Below are positions 1 to 7,338 of a stretch of 15,987 bases of DNA, in pieces (within the stretch, counting starts at the first letter, position 1; every line of letters starts with the position of its first letter). Below the pieces are notes generated by a model. It had not been told where the DNA came from. It saw only the letters and a list, made by a program, of their open reading frames with translations, and did no database searches. The translations under genes and the position numbers were made by a program. The stretch comes from an uncultured Hungatella sp. (lineage in GTDB: Bacteria > Bacillota > Clostridia > Lachnospirales > Lachnospiraceae), in NCBI GenBank assembly GCA_910586845.1, contig CAJUJV010000064.1, forward strand, positions 317 to 16,303, read 5' to 3'.

Positions 1-501
1 TTCTTCCTGGAGGAAGCCGCCATGGTTGACGACGAAGGTTCCTGGGAGATCCCCAACATCATGGATGTCAATCCGGAACTGGCCGATCACGTAGTACAGG
101 GTATGGTGCCCATCTCTGACGAGCCCGGAAAGAACAAGCTGCAGACGGCTACCATCTATGCCGCAGTCTATAAGGACAGCCCGGAAGTAGAAGAAGCCAA
201 GAAATTCCTGAACTATCTGGCATCCAGCGAGTATGCGACAACCTGGAATCAGGAAGTTATGGGTAATATCCCGGGTCTGGGAAGCGTAGAAGTTTCCGAG
301 AACTTAAACTGCCTGGGCAAAGACGTATTTGCTCTGCTGCAGGAGGGCAGAACCCATGAGGTTATGACTCCCTGGACTCCCGACGAAGTAAAAGACAGCC
401 TGGGCGAAGTATGGTCTCTGTATGTAGGAAGACAGATCGACCGTGAAGAGTTCTTCAAGCGCTACCAGGAAGTGTGGACCAATTACGCTGCCAATAAATA
501 A
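1..501 (+). CDS. ABC transporter extracellular solute-binding protein, C-terminal part (5' end outside window)
   Basis: The reading frame is open from base 1, so the gene starts upstream; only the last 166 residues are visible. It resembles the C-terminal lobe of family 1 (CUT1-type) sugar-binding lipoproteins. There is a phrase typical of these proteins in which a helix of the form EEAKKFLNYLASSEYA is followed by an invariant-looking short segment with IPGLGSV, and a C-terminal helix with FFKRYQEVW. By family knowledge the protein would capture a sugar or oligosaccharide outside the membrane and hand it to permeases. The ending (YQEVWTNYAANK) resembles the ending of the binding protein at 9411-10721 (EEYWKTY...EANK), suggesting they are related. 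A double-cupin gene follows 43 bases downstream with its own ribosome binding site, so the two probably share an mRNA. The substrate cannot be inferred from this part. Confidence 0.85.
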   Translation, partial: FFLEEAAMVDDEGSWEIPNIMDVNPELADHVVQGMVPISDEPGKNKLQTATIYAAVYKDSPEVEEAKKFLNYLASSEYATTWNQEVMGNIPGLGSVEVSENLNCLGKDVFALLQEGRTHEVMTPWTPDEVKDSLGEVWSLYVGRQIDREEFFKRYQEVWTNYAANK

Positions 502-544
502 CCCTATTCAGGCCTGGCCTGGGGACAGATAAGGAGGATAAGAC

Positions 545-1294
545 ATGGCGATCCATATTGCCAGAAATGAGGATGTGATCCCCAAGTATGACGAGGCGGG
601 ATTTTCCAGAGTGGAAGTTCTGGCCGGAACTTACGACGGAGGGATCCGGAATTATAAATGTTTCCTGAAAGCAGGAAGCAAGGTATCTCCGGAAGTTTAC
701 GGGGACAGGCTGGTGTTGTTCTTCTTCGGAAAAGGAAGAGGATATGTGTCTGACGCGACAGATGCCCATCATATTGAGGAACTGTGCTTCTATGCTCCTC
801 ACTTTGATAAAGTGCCTTATGAGATCCATGCCGTTACGGATATGGAGTTCATGATGTGCATCGTGGAGATGAACCAGTGGGACTGGAAAGTATACAACGG
901 TTCTCACATCCGTCTTCCTTTCTTCCGCACCATCAGCCAGTGTGTCAAGTACGATCAGGACTGCAAGGGACCTAATACCACTTCCTGGTTTGTGATCACC
1001 GGGCAGCAGCTGGGCCGTATCATGATCGGCGTGGTGAGAGCCATGGGAGAAGGAACGACAGAAGAAGGACACCCTGCAGTGGAGCAGTGGAATTACTGTG
1101 TAGGCGATTCCGACTTCAGCCTGACCGTAGACGGCGAGACCGTTAACACAAAGGCAGGAGACTGGAGCTATGTTCCCGCAGGTCTGGATCATACTCTGGT
1201 GGCAGAGCCCGGCAAGGAAGTATACTATGTATGGTTCGAGCATTTCACGAAAGAGAAAGATTTCATCGTGAAGCCGCTTCCGGAAAAAAAGTAG
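545..1294 (+). CDS. Double-cupin protein, copy 1
   Basis: A 249-residue cytoplasmic protein (no signal peptide or membrane segment). AGGAGG at 532-537 lies 7 bases before ATG 545, which fixes the start. The C-terminal half reads as a cupin barrel: a first motif around residues 169-184 (GEGTTEEGHPAVEQWNY) and a second around 205-216 (GDWSYVPAGLDH). The candidate metal-ligand positions are Glu174, His176, Gln181 and His216. The classic first His of HxH is Glu here, and the classic Glu is Gln. The N-terminal half (residues about 22-110) has a second, more degenerate cupin-like layout (PGTY-like DGGIRNYKCFLKAG, later FYAPHFD and HAVTDMEF). It is a clear paralog of the next gene and a more distant one of 10741-11466. 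Function is unknown; the context beside sugar-binding proteins suggests a role in sugar-acid metabolism or sensing (inference). Confidence 0.85.
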   Translation: MAIHIARNEDVIPKYDEAGFSRVEVLAGTYDGGIRNYKCFLKAGSKVSPEVYGDRLVLFFFGKGRGYVSDATDAHHIEELCFYAPHFDKVPYEIHAVTDMEFMMCIVEMNQWDWKVYNGSHIRLPFFRTISQCVKYDQDCKGPNTTSWFVITGQQLGRIMIGVVRAMGEGTTEEGHPAVEQWNYCVGDSDFSLTVDGETVNTKAGDWSYVPAGLDHTLVAEPGKEVYYVWFEHFTKEKDFIVKPLPEKK

Positions 1295-1308
1295 AGGAGG
1301 GATAGAAA

Positions 1309-2079
1309 ATGGCTGAATATTATCTTATAAAAAGCGGGGATATCCCTCAGGATTACGATGACCACGGATTTGCCATGAGCGAGCTGCTTCCGGGAACTTA
1401 CGACGGAGGGATCCGGAATTACAAATGCTTCCTGAAAGCAGGCTGCCAGGTATCTCCCGAACTTCGGGGAGAAGACACAGTACTTCTGATGTTCGGCAAA
1501 GGAAAAGGATACATCACATCCGAGCATGAGATGCACCGGATCACGGAACTGTCTTTCTATGCACCGAATTTTGACAAAGAACCCTACACCATCCATGCGG
1601 TGGAGGATATGGAATTTGTTCTCAGCGTGGTAGAGATGAACCAGTGGGACAAGGAGCTTTACGAGGCCTGCCATGTACGCCTTCCCTTCTTTATGAAGCT
1701 GAGCGATGCCGTGATTTACGATCAGGACTGCAAAGGCCCCAACACGACCTCCTGGCATATCTTAAGCCCCAAGCAGCTGGGCCGTATCATGGTAGGAGTG
1801 GTCAGAGCCGTAGGCGAGGGCACCACGGAGGCCGGACATCCCAAGGTACATCAGTGGAACTACTGTGTGGGAGATTCGGATTTCCACTTGAAAGTGGGAG
1901 ATCAGCCGGCTGTGGATCATAAAGCCGGAGACTGGAGTTTCATCCCTGCCGGACCGGACCACGCTCTGGTGGCAGACCCGGGTAAGGAAGTGTTCTATGT
2001 CTGGTATGAGCACTATACCAGAGAAAAAGACTTCTGTATCACCCTGGCCAAAGGGCAGGAGTACGACGGAGAGTATTAA
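1309..2079 (+). CDS. Double-cupin protein, copy 2 (tandem duplicate)
   Basis: A 256-residue protein whose ATG at 1309 is preceded by GAGGAGGG within 15 bases of the previous stop, so it is cotranscribed with copy 1. It matches copy 1 along its whole length (shared PGTYDGGIRNYKCFLKAG-like block, DQDCKGPNTTSW, GDWS-IPAG-DH and the ending with EH-T-EKDF). In the C-terminal cupin the ligand positions are Ala175 (His in the third copy, Glu in copy 1), His177, Gln182 and His218. One expected metal ligand is therefore missing, which raises the question whether this copy still binds metal in the same way. The extra C-terminal tail (EYDGEY) is absent from copy 1. There is no signal peptide, so it should act in the cytoplasm. 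The biochemical role is not recognisable from sequence alone. Confidence 0.85.
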   Translation: MAEYYLIKSGDIPQDYDDHGFAMSELLPGTYDGGIRNYKCFLKAGCQVSPELRGEDTVLLMFGKGKGYITSEHEMHRITELSFYAPNFDKEPYTIHAVEDMEFVLSVVEMNQWDKELYEACHVRLPFFMKLSDAVIYDQDCKGPNTTSWHILSPKQLGRIMVGVVRAVGEGTTEAGHPKVHQWNYCVGDSDFHLKVGDQPAVDHKAGDWSFIPAGPDHALVADPGKEVFYVWYEHYTREKDFCITLAKGQEYDGEY

Positions 2080-2099
2080 ATATCTGTTATAACGGAAAT

Positions 2100-2155
2100 C
2101 AGATACAGCCGGAACCGACGTTTCTTTAAAGAGAAACCGGTGCCGGCTGTATCTG
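2100..2155. other. Long RNA hairpin after the cupin pair
   Basis: A perfect 13-bp stem (2100-2112 with 2143-2155, core ATACAGCCGG/CCGGCTGTAT) is continued inward by ACCG/CGGT and GTTTCT/AGAAAC after small bulges, giving about 23 pairs. It sits 20 bases after the copy 2 stop codon. No T-run follows on either strand, so it is not a canonical intrinsic terminator. It may be a 3'-end stabiliser or a weak terminator. Confidence 0.5.
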
Positions 2156-2200
2156 CATCTCATGGTTCCGGGCTTAACGCAAAATTAACACGGAAAGTCA

Positions 2201-2229
2201 TGGTAAAACCTGTTGTTGTCATGTATAAT
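2201..2229 (+). promoter_or_regulatory. Promoter for the DUF1538 operon
   Basis: A perfect TATAAT lies at 2224-2229. The best -35 at 17-bp spacing (TGGTAA, 2201-2206) is poor, which suggests help from an activator or low basal strength. The predicted transcript would start near 2236 and carry a leader of about 35 bases with AGAGGAGG at 2253-2260. A split dyad, TGTTG-TTGTC at 2211-2220 against GACAA (2239-2243) and CAACA (2249-2253), straddles the -10 and could be an operator. Confidence 0.55.
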
Positions 2230-2270
2230 GAAAGCATTGACAAAAAAACAACAGAGGAGGCCGGAAAACT

Positions 2271-3809
2271 GTGAGACTGTATAAACCAAAGCTTCAGGAA
2301 AAACTGGAGGAGGCATTCAAAGCGGTCCTTCCGGTTATGGGGATCGTACTTTTTTTATGCTTCAGCGTGGCTCCGGTGCCGCCGGGGATCCTGCTGGAGT
2401 TTCTGGCAGGAGGGGTGCTGCTGATCGTCGGCATGATGTTCTTTACCCTGGGGGCAGAGCTTTCCATGACTCCCATGGGGGAGAGGGTGGGAAGCACTAT
2501 GACCAGAAGCAAAAGACTGTGGGTTATGGTGGTCCTGGGCTTTATCCTGGGATTTGTGATCACCATATCGGAGCCGGATCTGCAGGTGCTGGCAGGGCAG
2601 GTGCCCTCCATCCCCGGCACGGTTCTGATCCTTGCCGTGGCCTGCGGGGGGGGGATCTTTCTGGTGGCCGCCCTGGTGCGTATGCTCTTTGGCATTGCCC
2701 TGGCTCCTATGCTCATTGTACTGTACACCGCAGCCCTGATCCTGGCTTTTTTTGTGCCCGGGGATTTCCTTGCCGTTGCCTTTGATTCCGGCGGCGTGAC
2801 CACAGGGCCCATGACGGTGCCTTTTATCATGGCCATGGGTGTGGGTATCGCCTCCATCCGAAACGACAAACATGCGGCCGACGACAGCTTCGGCCTGGTG
2901 GCCCTGTGTTCCGTGGGGCCTGTGCTGGCAGTGCTGCTTCTCGGCATGATCTTTCACCCGGAGGGCAGCAATTATGCTGCCGCCCAGCATATGGAGGCGG
3001 CTGACTCGGTGGCTCTCAGGCAGATGTTCACCTCGTCAATCCCTCATTACATGGTGGAGATCGGCATGTCCATGCTGCCGGTTCTGGTGTTTTTCGCCTT
3101 GTTTCAGGTGGTTTCCCTGAAGATGGATAAGCGGTCTCTGGGAAGGATCCTGGTGGGCCTGGTGTATACCTATGTGGGCCTGGTGCTGTTTCTCACGGGG
3201 GCCAATGTGGGATTCATGCCGGCGGGAAGCTTTCTGGGCCAGACTCTGGGCGGGCTTTCCATGAGATGGATCGTCATACCCGTGGGCATGGTGATCGGCT
3301 ATTTTATCGTCCTGGCGGAGCCTGCAGTCTATGTGCTGATGAAGCAGGTGGAGGAACTGACAGACGGAGCCGTGTCCGGAACTGCCATGAAGATGAGCCT
3401 GTCTATCGGTGTGGCCGTATCCATCGGGCTGGCCATGACCAGGGTCCTGACGGGGATGTCCATTCTCTGGTATGTGATCCCCGGATATATCCTGGCCCTG
3501 GTCCTGACCTTTGTCACTCCAAGGATCTTTACGGCTATTGCCTTCGACTCCGGCGGCGTGGCTTCGGGGCCTATGACGGCGGCTTTTCTCCTTCCCTTTG
3601 CCATAGGCGTCTGCCAGGCAGTGGGAGGGAATCTGGTGCGGGATGCCTTCGGAGTGGTGGCTATGGTGGCCATGACGCCGTTGATCACCATCCAGACCCT
3701 GGGACTCATCTATCAGCTGCGCACCAGAAGAGGCATGGTGCCGGTGACGGCAGACAGCGGGGATCTGGGACTGGAGATTTACGGAGATTACGATATCATC
3801 GAATTATAA
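2271..3809 (+). CDS. DUF1538 family integral membrane protein
   Basis: A 512-residue polytopic membrane protein starting at GTG 2271, with AGAGGAGG ten bases upstream. It is built as two repeats of about 250 residues. Each repeat carries the family hallmark: AFDSGGVTTGPM at residues 170-181 and AFDSGGVASGPM at 424-435. Each also has an earlier acidic re-entrant-like segment (SEPDLQVLAGQV at 100-111, AEPAVYVLMKQV at 349-360). Long hydrophobic stretches surround these motifs, as in inverted-repeat or duplicated transporters. DUF1538 proteins are of unknown function; the layout suggests a transporter or channel (inference). The next gene encodes a P-II-like protein, which fits a membrane protein controlled by a small soluble regulator, as with AmtB and GlnK. 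A G9 run at 2646-2654 lies inside the coding region (Gly126-128). Confidence 0.88.
   Translation: MRLYKPKLQEKLEEAFKAVLPVMGIVLFLCFSVAPVPPGILLEFLAGGVLLIVGMMFFTLGAELSMTPMGERVGSTMTRSKRLWVMVVLGFILGFVITISEPDLQVLAGQVPSIPGTVLILAVACGGGIFLVAALVRMLFGIALAPMLIVLYTAALILAFFVPGDFLAVAFDSGGVTTGPMTVPFIMAMGVGIASIRNDKHAADDSFGLVALCSVGPVLAVLLLGMIFHPEGSNYAAAQHMEAADSVALRQMFTSSIPHYMVEIGMSMLPVLVFFALFQVVSLKMDKRSLGRILVGLVYTYVGLVLFLTGANVGFMPAGSFLGQTLGGLSMRWIVIPVGMVIGYFIVLAEPAVYVLMKQVEELTDGAVSGTAMKMSLSIGVAVSIGLAMTRVLTGMSILWYVIPGYILALVLTFVTPRIFTAIAFDSGGVASGPMTAAFLLPFAIGVCQAVGGNLVRDAFGVVAMVAMTPLITIQTLGLIYQLRTRRGMVPVTADSGDLGLEIYGDYDIIEL
2646..2654 (+). repeat. G9 homopolymer inside the DUF1538 gene
   Basis: Nine consecutive G bases encode Gly126-128 in frame. 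Runs of this length are prone to slippage; gain or loss of one base would truncate the protein about a quarter of the way in. Confidence 0.9.
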
Positions 3810-3824
3810 GGAGGAACCAAGCAG

Positions 3825-4514
3825 ATGAGCGGACTTTATCTGATGACGACCATCGCAAACCGGAATATGCTGCCTAAGTTCCTTGGATTTTATCAGGAGC
3901 AGGGAGTTCTGGTCAATCTCATCACCCTGGGGCGGGGCACTGCCACCAGCGAGGTGATGGACTATTTCGGCCTGGAATCGGCGGAGAAGGCAGTGCTTTT
4001 CGGTGTGGTGACCGACGACAGCTGGAAGAGCCTGAAAAAGGCGCTCCAGAACCGGTTCCGCATCGACGTGCCGGGAACCGGCATCGCTTTTACGGTGCCC
4101 CTGGCCAGCATAGGCGGGAAAAGGGAACTGAAATTTCTGACAGAGCATCAGGATTTTGTGAAAGGAGAGGAAGGGACATTGAAGGATACGACCCATGAAC
4201 TCCTGGTGGTCATCGCCAACCAGGGATACAGCAATCTGATCATGGAGGCAGCCAAGAGCGCGGGAGCAGGAGGCGGCACGGTGATCCATGCCAGAGGGAC
4301 GGGGATGGAGAGGGCGGAGAGCTTTTTCGGAGTGTCCCTGGCCTCGGAGAAGGAGATCATCTTTATCGTCAGCCGGACCGGACAGAGAAACGGGATCATG
4401 AAGGCGGTCATGAAGGACGCGGGTATGGAGAGCAAGGCCAAATCCATCATCTTTTCTCTCCCCGTCACCAGTACTGCCGGTCTGCGTCTTGTGGAGGATG
4501 AACAGAGTGACTGA
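3825..4514 (+). CDS. P-II-like signalling protein with two tandem domains
   Basis: A 229-residue soluble protein. AAGGAGG at 3808-3814 overlaps the stop codon of the DUF1538 gene and serves ATG 3825, so the two are tightly coupled. Two similar alpha/beta domains can be seen. Residues about 3-100 run from LYLMTTIANRNM through NLITLGRGTA and a final VPLASIGG. Residues about 124-225 run from LLVVIANQGY through GGGTVIHARGTG to FSLPVTST. Both match the P-II/GlnB-like fold pattern (strand, helix, then a G-rich turn before the T-loop region). The uridylylated T-loop Tyr of classic GlnB is not apparent. P-II-like proteins of this class are found next to DUF1538 membrane proteins, and this gene order supports a regulatory role on that protein (inference). 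The ligand is unknown. The 3' end overlaps the next gene by 8 bases. Confidence 0.82.
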   Translation: MSGLYLMTTIANRNMLPKFLGFYQEQGVLVNLITLGRGTATSEVMDYFGLESAEKAVLFGVVTDDSWKSLKKALQNRFRIDVPGTGIAFTVPLASIGGKRELKFLTEHQDFVKGEEGTLKDTTHELLVVIANQGYSNLIMEAAKSAGAGGGTVIHARGTGMERAESFFGVSLASEKEIIFIVSRTGQRNGIMKAVMKDAGMESKAKSIIFSLPVTSTAGLRLVEDEQSD

Positions 4515-5691
4515 CGGGTATTATACCTCGGGAGAATTTGCCAGGAAAGCCAGGGTGACCATAAGGACCATCCGGTTTTACGACAGGCAGGGGATCTTAA
4601 AGCCCAGCAAGGTCAGCGAGGCGGGATACCGGCTCTACACCGACGAGGATTTCGGCCGTCTCCAGAAGATCCTGTCCTTAAAATATCTGGGATTTTCTCT
4701 GGAGGAGATCATGGCCCTGACCATCAACGACGACAGAGAGGATATGGCCAATTCCCTGAAGCTTCAGAAAGAGCTGATCCGCAAGAGAATCCGGCATCTG
4801 CAGATGATGGAGCAGACTTTGGAGGATACTTCCAGGCTGGTGGGGGATTCCGGGGAGATGGACTGGAACAGCATCCTGAATCTGATCCACATCACCAATA
4901 TGGAACATGCGGTAGTGGATCAGTACAAGACCTCTGTCAACATCAACGCCCGCATCGAGCTGCACCGGCGGTTTTCCCACAATCCGGTTCCCTGGTTTTC
5001 CTGGATCGTCTCCCGGATACCTTTTGGGGAGATGGATACCATTTTGGAGGTGGGCTGCGGCAGCGGACAGCTGTGGAAGGAGATCCCGCCGGAGGAGCTT
5101 GAGAAAAAGGAGATTCATGTGACGGATGTATCCTCCGGCATGGTGGAGGATGCAGCGGAGCTTCTGAGGAAAAGCGGGAGGGGCAGCCTGATCTTCGAGA
5201 CAGAGGACTGCCAGAACCTGTCCTATGAGTCCGGAAGCTTTGACGGGGTCCTGGCCAACCATGTGCTGTTCTACGTGAAAAATCTGCCAAAAGCCCTGGA
5301 GGAGATCCGCCGGGTGTTAAAGCCGGGTGGAGTCTTTTACTGCAGTACCTACGGCCGGGAGCACATGAAGGAGATCACCTCCCTGGTTCAGGAGTTCGAC
5401 TCCAGGATCACCTTGTCCGAGGTGGCTCTCTATGAGCTGTTCGGCCTGGAGAACGGGGAGGGGATGCTGAAGGAGACCTTCGGCAGGGTGGAGAAGATTC
5501 TGTACGACGACTATCTTCTGGTGGATGAGGCAGAGCCTCTTCTGGACTATATCCTGTCCTGCCACGGCAACCAGAGTGAGTTCCTGAGCAAGAGACAGCT
5601 GGAGTTTAAGCGCTTCTTACAGAGAAAGATCCGGGACAAGAGGGCTCTGCGCATCACAAAAATGGCCGGCATGTTTGTATGCCGGCCATGA
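4507..5691 (+). CDS. MerR-type regulator fused to an SAM-dependent methyltransferase
   Basis: A 394-residue fusion. Residues 5-75 are a MerR winged helix (YYTSGEFARKARVTIRTIRFYDR, then GYRLYTDEDF and LGFSLEEI). Residues 85-115 form a coiled-coil dimer helix. Residues about 177-285 are a class I methyltransferase: motif I ILEVGCGSGQLW (179-190), an acidic loop near DVSSGM, DGVLANHVLFYV (246-257) and the post-motif LKPGGVFYCSTYG. I chose GTG 4507 because GGAGG at 4493-4497 lies 9 bases before it; that site abuts ATG 4498 with no spacer, and TTG 4489 lies upstream of it. The 8-base overlap with the P-II-like gene implies translational coupling. The MerR part could sense a small molecule and the enzyme part could modify it, so this may be both sensor and effector (inference). 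The 3' end forms a perfect palindrome used by the opposite strand. Confidence 0.85.
   Translation: MTDGYYTSGEFARKARVTIRTIRFYDRQGILKPSKVSEAGYRLYTDEDFGRLQKILSLKYLGFSLEEIMALTINDDREDMANSLKLQKELIRKRIRHLQMMEQTLEDTSRLVGDSGEMDWNSILNLIHITNMEHAVVDQYKTSVNINARIELHRRFSHNPVPWFSWIVSRIPFGEMDTILEVGCGSGQLWKEIPPEELEKKEIHVTDVSSGMVEDAAELLRKSGRGSLIFETEDCQNLSYESGSFDGVLANHVLFYVKNLPKALEEIRRVLKPGGVFYCSTYGREHMKEITSLVQEFDSRITLSEVALYELFGLENGEGMLKETFGRVEKILYDDYLLVDEAEPLLDYILSCHGNQSEFLSKRQLEFKRFLQRKIRDKRALRITKMAGMFVCRP
5658..5689 (-). terminator. Intrinsic terminator for the two-component operon, inside the convergent gene
   Basis: A perfect 11-bp stem, ATGGCCGGCAT (5662-5672) with ATGCCGGCCAT (5679-5689), closes a 6-base loop. 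Read on the minus strand it is followed by TTTTGTG, the U-run of an intrinsic terminator, about 15 bases after the response-regulator stop codon. On the plus strand no T-run follows. The same bases encode the last nine residues and stop of the MerR-methyltransferase. Confidence 0.75.
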
Positions 5692-5703
5692 TCAGAGCAG
5701 AGA

Positions 5704-7314
5704 TCAGTCAGAAGAGGGGCCGGTCTGTCCCCGGTATTCGTTGGGCGACATGCCGGTAGTCCTGTGAAACTGGCGGGAAAAATATTTCTCGTCCTCGAAT
5801 CCTACCAGATTGGCCACATCCTTGATCTTTAAGCCCGGATTTTCCAGAAGCTCTTTGGCCCTGTCGATGCGGATCTGGTTTAAGTAGGAGATCATGCTCA
5901 CATGAAAGGTATTCTTAAACTTCCGGCACATATAATTTTTGTTGATGAAGAACAGCTGGGCGCAGGCAAACTGGCTGAAGGGTTTGTCATAGTTTAAGCG
6001 GATATAGTGAGCGATCTGATAGATCACATCGTTCTGGGGATGGAAGGTGGGAGAGGTCAGTTCCCCGGACAGCTGAAACATCTCCATCTTCACGGCATTT
6101 TTAAAAGAACCCAGGGAAAAGAGCCCTTCTTCATCCAGAAACTGGCAGTAGGAAAAAGGGGCGGTCGGAGTGGGATGGGGGTGTGGGTACTGCCCTGTCA
6201 GTTCCCTGCGCCAGCTCTCCACCAGAGCCCTGAACCGGTCTACGACAGCCAGACCATGTCCGAGAGGGCTTACAGGGCCGGGGAACAGGGCCCGGATCCA
6301 CACCTGGATGGAGTCGTCAAACAGCTTTTCGTTGCCGGTAATGAGGGCGGAGAACAGTTCCCGCTCCAGATCCGGATATTCTGTTTTTGTCTCCCCGCTC
6401 TGTACATGGCTGCAGGTGGTCATGGCCGCAGAAGGGGAGAAGATATCCTGCTCAAAAAAGGCATCCTTTGCCTGAGAGAGGGCCTGGGAGGCCAGGAGAG
6501 GAAAGGCCAGGGGCCGGCTCCGGCCAAAGGTCAGGGATATGGGCAGACTCTCTCCTGCAGACTCGATCTCCTTTTCCAGAAGCCGCAGGGAATCGGAGGT
6601 ATGATGGTGGAGAAAGAGAAAGACTTCCCGGCCGTCGTCGGGGCCGAAGAAGCACAGTCCCATATTCTGTTCCTCAAGAAAGCGGTTCAGGGCCGAGACC
6701 CTGTCTGCCAGGAGACTGTAGGAGATACTGCTCTGGTCTCTGAGGAAGGGGCGGCAGCTGTAGTAGCCGGTTATGGCATTGCGGCACTGTTTCAGATAAG
6801 GGGCCACCCCGAAGAGCTCCTGACATGTTTTCTCTGACAGAGGCTGAGTCATGAGGCGGTAGAGCAGGGTTTCCTTGCAGATGGCGCTCATGCTGTTTAT
6901 CATTTCCAGATGCTGTTTTGTCTGTTTTTTCTGAGAATCTTCCCGTTCCCATTCCCTGATGGCCTTTCTGACGGCCGCCGCCAGCTGGTCTGCGTCGATG
7001 GGCTTTAAGAGATAGTCCACTCCGCCTCCCCTCAGGGTTTCCCGGATATATTCGAAATTATTATAGCCGGAGATGACGATGACCTTGATGGGAAAGTCTG
7101 TATTGTTTAAGTATTTCATCAGTTCCAGCCCCGTGACGTCGGTCATGACCACATCGGTGATCAGGATCTCAGGGTGTTCCTGCTCGATGATACAGATGGC
7201 ATCCCGGGCAGAACCGGCCTCCAGGATCTCCTCAATATCCGGGCAGGACATCCGCAGCAGATATCTTACGGTCCTGATCACATGATATTCATCATCTACG
7301 ATCAGCAGTTTCAT
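5704..7314 (-). CDS. Response regulator, receiver plus AraC-type DNA-binding domain (YesN-like)
   Basis: A 536-residue protein. The receiver domain is at residues 1-120: acidic pair Asp7-Asp8, phosphoacceptor Asp54 (LITDVVM), Ser82 (VISGYNNF) and Lys104 (YLLKPID). A central linker region of about 300 residues shows no recognisable motif. An AraC/XylS double helix-turn-helix lies at residues 436-530 (ending FSRQFHRTTGMSPNEYR). ATG 7314 has a GGGGGA ribosome binding site 8 bases upstream. It lies 24 bases after the kinase gene on the same strand, so the two form an operon. By family knowledge such regulators activate neighbouring carbohydrate uptake genes; the likely target here is the divergent operon at 9411 (inference). 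The long central region is common in this class and its role is unclear. Confidence 0.9.
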   Translation of the reverse strand: MKLLIVDDEYHVIRTVRYLLRMSCPDIEEILEAGSARDAICIIEQEHPEILITDVVMTDVTGLELMKYLNNTDFPIKVIVISGYNNFEYIRETLRGGGVDYLLKPIDADQLAAAVRKAIREWEREDSQKKQTKQHLEMINSMSAICKETLLYRLMTQPLSEKTCQELFGVAPYLKQCRNAITGYYSCRPFLRDQSSISYSLLADRVSALNRFLEEQNMGLCFFGPDDGREVFLFLHHHTSDSLRLLEKEIESAGESLPISLTFGRSRPLAFPLLASQALSQAKDAFFEQDIFSPSAAMTTCSHVQSGETKTEYPDLERELFSALITGNEKLFDDSIQVWIRALFPGPVSPLGHGLAVVDRFRALVESWRRELTGQYPHPHPTPTAPFSYCQFLDEEGLFSLGSFKNAVKMEMFQLSGELTSPTFHPQNDVIYQIAHYIRLNYDKPFSQFACAQLFFINKNYMCRKFKNTFHVSMISYLNQIRIDRAKELLENPGLKIKDVANLVGFEDEKYFSRQFHRTTGMSPNEYRGQTGPSSD

Positions 7315-7338
7315 GGCACAATCCCCCTTTCACAGGTT

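Noticed and set aside
455..1243. Long minus-strand open frame opposite cupin copy 1 (and similar ones at 1225-1758 and 9474-10751)
   Set aside because: They lie antisense to well-supported genes, have no ribosome binding sites or recognisable domains, and are explained by codon bias on the opposite strand.
2180..2230. A standard MerR operator between the -35 and -10 of the DUF1538 promoter
   Set aside because: The spacer is about 17 bp, not the typical 19-20 bp, and no clear dyad is centred in it.
2080..2270. Riboswitch upstream of the DUF1538 operon
   Set aside because: The hairpin at 2100-2155 lies upstream of the likely promoter, and the predicted leader of about 35 bases is too short for a known riboswitch.
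6007..6837. Plus-strand open frame of 276 codons inside the response regulator gene
   Set aside because: The minus-strand gene has clear receiver and AraC domains; the plus-strand frame has low-complexity composition and no ribosome binding site.
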